8,516 nt of DNA from assembly GCA_937967685.1 (NCBI GenBank), contig CALBTX010000139.1, positions 1 through 8,516 on the forward strand, written 5' to 3'. Numbering within the stretch: position 1 is the first letter of the stretch; every line of letters starts with the position of its first letter. This document shows positions 5,730 through 8,516 of this stretch, one piece after another. The notes beneath the pieces are model-generated. The model saw only the letters and a program-made list of their open reading frames with translations. It made no database searches and had not been told where the DNA came from. A program made the translations under genes and the position numbers. The stretch is from an uncultured Bacillaceae bacterium. Its GTDB lineage: Bacteria; Bacillota; Bacilli; Caldalkalibacillales; Caldalkalibacillaceae.

Positions 5730-7031
5730 ATGAAAAAGATGATCTCATTTCTCGGAACAACTCTTTATCAAGAATGTTTTTATGCCAAAGGGGAATTTAA
5801 AGCAAGATTAAGCCGTTTTGTTCAGACGGCTCTTTTTGAACTGTTGCGACAGGAAGGCGAAGAGATTGATAAAGTCTATATTTTTCTTACGGAAGAAGCA
5901 GAGGAAAGAAATTATTATGATTACTACGATGCTCACAAAGAGAAGCATTACAAGGGCTTGAAAAGGGTCTGGCAGGAATTATTCCCGGAGCATGCCCACC
6001 GTCTCATCCCGGTATCGATGAAAAGCGGTCAGCAAGAACATGAACAATGGGAGTTGTTCGAGCAAATCTATAACTTAATTGAAGACGGGGACGAATTATA
6101 TTTTGATATTACCCACAGCTATCGCTCCAACCCTGTTATCGCTTTGATCATCTCCAACTTTGCCCGCATCATGAAAAACGCTTCGATTAAACGGCTGTTA
6201 TACGGAAATTTTGAGGCGTTGGGCCCTGCTCCCCTGGTGAAGGATATGGCTGTGGAGAAACGAGTCGCTCCCATTGTTGATATTACTTCAATGGTGGAGC
6301 TCTTAGATTGGACGGTAGCTGTGGACTCATTTTTACGCACAGGAAACCCCGTTCAAATTGCGGCCTTATCCCGGGAAAAGGTGAAAACGAATAATCAAGA
6401 TCCCGATTATAAGTTGGTCAATGCCCTGGCCCAACAACTAAGTGAATTAAACAACACTCTAGTCACATGCCGTGGCCAACACTATGCCAAAGAAATTGAT
6501 AAGACAATTAAGAGGATACGAGAGATTGAAGAATTAGATGGGACCAAACTGCCTCAGTTCTCAAAGTTAGTCGATAAAATGAATGAAAAAGTAGGCCTCT
6601 TCTCTGGCCGCGAAACAGATAAAATGAGTGAAGCCGATAAAATGTGGGGTTCTTTGGTTTGGTGTTATGAACATGGACTGTATCAACAATGTTTAACATT
6701 ATTACGTGAGCATATTCTAACGATTATTTCGCAAAAAGTTGGCATTGATACATTAGATGATAGGAAAAGAGAAGCCATTTCAACCATTATACTGAAAACC
6801 ATAAAACAAGATTTGACTATAGACCTACTAGGTGACAATAAGAACTTGGTCTTGCCCGTACAAGAAACATTGCATAACCATCCGGAATTAGCGGTGTATG
6901 CTAAGATTGCAGACTATCGAAATGATATCAATCACGCCAGTATGAAAAAAGAACCCATAAAATATAGAAAAATCATAGAAGGTATAGGGGAAATGTTAAA
7001 TAAGATAAAGCCATTCTTTCAACACAATTAA
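5730..7031 (+). CDS. csx1: Csx1-type CARF-HEPN ribonuclease (TM1812/Csx2 group)
   Basis: Predicted cOA-activated RNase of 433 aa. The N-terminal CARF domain begins MKKMISFLGTTLYQE and carries the second CARF motif LYFDITHSYRSNP (about 123-135), the DxTHG-type motif with Ser in place of Gly. This assigns it to the Csx1/Csx2 (TM1812) group. A helical middle region follows. The C-terminal HEPN domain has an R-x4-H active site, DYRNDINHASM (R397 and H402), so the nuclease looks intact. On cOA binding such proteins cut single-stranded RNA non-specifically and slow growth. AGAGGAG at 5716-5722 supports ATG 5730; ATG 5727 and TTG 5724 are in-frame alternatives overlapping the csx20 stop. A 14-nt gap with its own Shine-Dalgarno separates it from the next effector. 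Confidence 0.92.
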   Translation: MKKMISFLGTTLYQECFYAKGEFKARLSRFVQTALFELLRQEGEEIDKVYIFLTEEAEERNYYDYYDAHKEKHYKGLKRVWQELFPEHAHRLIPVSMKSGQQEHEQWELFEQIYNLIEDGDELYFDITHSYRSNPVIALIISNFARIMKNASIKRLLYGNFEALGPAPLVKDMAVEKRVAPIVDITSMVELLDWTVAVDSFLRTGNPVQIAALSREKVKTNNQDPDYKLVNALAQQLSELNNTLVTCRGQHYAKEIDKTIKRIREIEELDGTKLPQFSKLVDKMNEKVGLFSGRETDKMSEADKMWGSLVWCYEHGLYQQCLTLLREHILTIISQKVGIDTLDDRKREAISTIILKTIKQDLTIDLLGDNKNLVLPVQETLHNHPELAVYAKIADYRNDINHASMKKEPIKYRKIIEGIGEMLNKIKPFFQHN

Positions 7032-7045
7032 AGGAGATACCATGA

Positions 7046-8152
7046 ATGAAAGTCATCATTTCAACGGTCGGCACATCATTAATCACTAACAATATTCAAG
7101 TACGGGAAAAGGTAGAGCAGATTATGGGGAAGCCAATCAATGAGAAGGATCATTTTGCAGACATATTTAAGCAATTAGAAGGTGAGCTGTTGCAACAAAT
7201 AAACCATTCCACCTTTGATCCTGTTCGATATAGTGCCGAGACCAATAGTTTGTCCAAGATAGGTGTTTCTGCGGGAGATTGTTTATACTTTCTAACTTCG
7301 GATACGTTGGACGGTTTGTTATGTGGTCAGATATTGAAAATAGTGGGCGAAAAGAAATGGGGAGCTTCTGCAAATTCTCATGTGATTCAAGGCTTACAGG
7401 TGTTTAATGCCCATTCTTTTCGCAAGCAAGGATTGGAATCCTTGGTAGAGCAGATGACCAAAATATTGTCTATATATCCCCCGAGCGCTTTTAAGGTCAT
7501 TTTAAATCCAACCGGCGGATTTAAAGCGGTGGTGCCCTATGTGACACTGATGGGGTTAATTGAGGGTGTCCCGGTTCAGTATATTTATGAGCGCTCAAAT
7601 CATTTGATTACCTTACCTTCAGCGCCGTTAAAGCTGGACTTGACCCGATTAAAAGCTCTGGATCCGGTTTTAACGGCCTTAAGTGATGATTATTTATCTC
7701 ATGAAGAGGTATGTCGTGAAACGGGATTATCGTTATATGAACTGCAAAATCAGTTTCAGGATGTCTTGGTTTGGGAAGATGATCTGGTGACACTTTCTGC
7801 TTTGGCTCGCTTGATTTATCTGAAAGAAGGTTACCAAAAAGGAGATAGATATCTTATTTCTAAAACAGTACAGAAAAAATTCCAAAAAGCTCCATATTTA
7901 AAGAAAATATTTTATCCATTGTTTAATAAGATGCGGGATCCTCAATATAGAAAAGCGCATCTGCATAATGAAGTTCAGAGTGAGAGGGTGGATTTAGATT
8001 GCTGCAAACCCGGTAGTGTGAGCGAACGTGTTTTTTATTATGTAGAGGGCGATTGTGTCTATATTTGCGATATTTTTCTACATGATCAATATGAATGGGT
8101 GATTAACAACCATACTTTGTTAAAAAGTTCATTTGTCAATGACTTTATATAG
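7046..8152 (+). CDS. CARF protein with RelE-like C-terminal domain (Cami1-like mRNA interferase)
   Basis: A 368-aa three-part protein. Residues 1 to about 195 are a CARF domain of the APE2256 type: MKVIISTVGTSLITNN at the start and VILNPTGGFKAVVPY (151-165) as the ligand-loop motif. Residues about 205-265 look like a winged helix linker (LSHEEVCRETGLSLYEL, then VTLSALARLIYL). Residues about 270-368 lack a HEPN R-x4-6-H motif and instead follow a RelE/HigB-like pattern: helices rich in Lys/Arg, then AHLHNEV, KPGSVSERVFYYVEGDCVYI and CDIFLHDQYEW. This is the layout of Cami1, a cOA-activated CARF-RelE that cuts mRNA in the ribosome. H305, H307, K321, R328 and H346 are candidate catalytic or RNA-contact residues, not proven. 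AAGGAG (7031-7036) lies 9 nt before ATG 7046. Classification as Csm6 is the main alternative. Confidence 0.82.
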   Translation: MKVIISTVGTSLITNNIQVREKVEQIMGKPINEKDHFADIFKQLEGELLQQINHSTFDPVRYSAETNSLSKIGVSAGDCLYFLTSDTLDGLLCGQILKIVGEKKWGASANSHVIQGLQVFNAHSFRKQGLESLVEQMTKILSIYPPSAFKVILNPTGGFKAVVPYVTLMGLIEGVPVQYIYERSNHLITLPSAPLKLDLTRLKALDPVLTALSDDYLSHEEVCRETGLSLYELQNQFQDVLVWEDDLVTLSALARLIYLKEGYQKGDRYLISKTVQKKFQKAPYLKKIFYPLFNKMRDPQYRKAHLHNEVQSERVDLDCCKPGSVSERVFYYVEGDCVYICDIFLHDQYEWVINNHTLLKSSFVNDFI

Positions 8153-8160
8153 TCTTTTCC

Positions 8161-8334
8161 ATGATGATGCACGCTTTATGGCTATTTACCGCCATAAAAA
8201 TATGTGAATATTACAATAAAATGGGATATGGAAACTATAGTTGTATTCCCCGAAACGCTTTTCTTGATTATATTAGTAAAATTGTCCCTGCCATTGGAGG
8301 AAATTTCCTATATCAGGTCGAAAGTCATATCTAA
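8161..8334 (+). CDS. Small unrecognised ORF, 57 aa, doubtful
   Basis: Starts with three ATG codons in a row (8161, 8164, 8167) 8 nt after the CARF-RelE stop and runs to TAA 8332-8334. The protein opens with a hydrophobic stretch (MHALWLFTAIKI) and ends GGNFLYQVESHI. There is no Shine-Dalgarno, and its 5' end overlaps the hairpin at 8175-8198. It matches no family I recognise. It may be chance or the remnant of a decayed gene. Confidence 0.2.
   Translation: MMMHALWLFTAIKICEYYNKMGYGNYSCIPRNAFLDYISKIVPAIGGNFLYQVESHI
8175..8198. terminator. Hairpin 23 bp after the last effector gene, possible terminator
   Basis: TTTATGGC (8175-8182) and GCCATAAA (8191-8198) form a perfect 8-bp stem with an 8-nt loop. 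It is well placed to end the cas operon transcript. No T-run follows on the plus strand, so intrinsic termination would be weak. Confidence 0.3.
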
Positions 8335-8362
8335 GAAAAATTAACTAAACAAAGGCAAACAC

Positions 8363-8485
8363 ATGTTTTCTGACAATCTATTGTCAAAATGGTGTGGTAT
8401 GAATGAATCAAAGGAGGTGTCTGGATATACGGTGGTAAATTTTAAGAATAGAATTATTCCAGTTAATCACCTTAAGAAATTCTAA
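8363..8485 (+). CDS. Small unrecognised ORF, 40 aa, doubtful
   Basis: ATG 8363 has a modest AAAGG 7 nt upstream. The frame ends at TAA 8483-8485, 20 nt before the next gene start. It encodes a basic C-terminal half (VVNFKNRIIPVNHLKKF). A strong AAAGGAGGTG at 8410-8419 lies inside it, so a shorter product from GTG 8432 is also possible, though its spacing is long. It could be a leader peptide or small cargo gene linked to the gene at 8506. No family is recognised. Confidence 0.25.
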   Translation: MFSDNLLSKWCGMNESKEVSGYTVVNFKNRIIPVNHLKKF

Positions 8486-8492
8486 AAATCTT

Positions 8493-8501
8493 GGGGGGTG
8501 A
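8493..8501 (+). promoter_or_regulatory. Strong Shine-Dalgarno before the gene at the right edge
   Basis: GGGGGGTGA followed by T closely matches the GGAGGTGAT complement of the 16S rRNA 3' end and precedes ATG 8506 by 4 nt (about 7 nt from the core). Confidence 0.5.
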
Positions 8502-8505
8502 TTCG

Positions 8506-8516
8506 ATGAATTTACC
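8506..8516 (+). CDS. Start of a further gene, cut by the window edge
   Basis: ATG AAT TTA with a strong Shine-Dalgarno directly upstream marks a probable gene start. Only the first three codons and two bases (M-N-L-P, the last codon implied by CC) are present, so no function can be given. It is on the same strand as the cas operon but about 350 bp from its last gene. Confidence 0.4.

Larger units (their letters stand above)
8153..8505. other. AT-rich stretch after the effector genes
   Basis: No gene of convincing quality, tRNA or CRISPR repeat is visible. It holds a hairpin at 8175-8198, two small ORFs of 57 and 40 codons, and a strong but orphan Shine-Dalgarno (AAAGGAGGTG, 8410-8419). It probably separates the cas operon from the next gene starting at 8506. 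Confidence 0.5.

Noticed and set aside
7046..8152. Calling this gene Csm6 (CARF-HEPN)
   Set aside because: No R-x4-6-H motif is found in the C-terminal region; the strand pattern and end motifs fit a RelE-like domain better.
8153..8516. CRISPR array or leader after the effector genes
   Set aside because: No direct repeats of about 28-37 bp with spacers are present here or elsewhere in the window.

Overview
The window carries the 3' part of a type III-A (Csm) CRISPR-Cas effector operon. It is cut off at its upstream side by an IS1380-family insertion sequence and continues into a set of cyclic-oligoadenylate (cOA) signalling genes. Strong GGAGG-type ribosome binding sites, TTG/GTG/ATG start usage, moderate-to-low GC by eye and the IS type suggest a Bacillota host, probably Bacillales-like. 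The species cannot be told from this sequence.

Layout. 1-118: the interior of an iron-containing alcohol dehydrogenase gene on the minus strand, cut at its 5' side by the IS. 119-1841: an IS1380-like element with 15-bp imperfect terminal inverted repeats starting with CC and one intact 440-aa DDE transposase on the minus strand. 1842-8152: a tightly packed plus-strand operon. Its order is csm2 (5' end missing at the IS junction), csm3, csm4, csm5, csx20, csx1 (CARF-HEPN), then a gene for CARF + winged-helix-like linker + RelE-like domain. 8153-8505: AT-rich, with only two weak small ORFs. 8506-8516: a strong Shine-Dalgarno and the first codons of a further gene that leaves the window.

How it fits together. 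Csm2-Csm5 with Cas10 (Csm1) and crRNA form the Csm interference complex; Csm3 carries the target-RNA cleavage Asp. On target binding Cas10 makes cOA, which would activate the two CARF effectors: a HEPN RNase (Csx1) and a predicted RelE-type ribosome-dependent mRNA interferase resembling Cami1. Csx20 is a candidate ring nuclease that would remove the signal. Cas10, Cas6, Cas1/Cas2 and a CRISPR array are all absent from the window.

Most notable points. (1) The IS has unrelated truncated genes on its two sides and no target-site duplication. This suggests an IS-mediated rearrangement (or a misassembly) that separated cas10 from the operon. (2) The csm2 reading frame is open for about 60 residues upstream of the usual Csm2 core, right up to the IS end, and that extension resembles a cold-shock (OB-fold) domain. 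(3) A CARF-HEPN and a probable CARF-RelE effector lie in tandem behind a putative ring nuclease.
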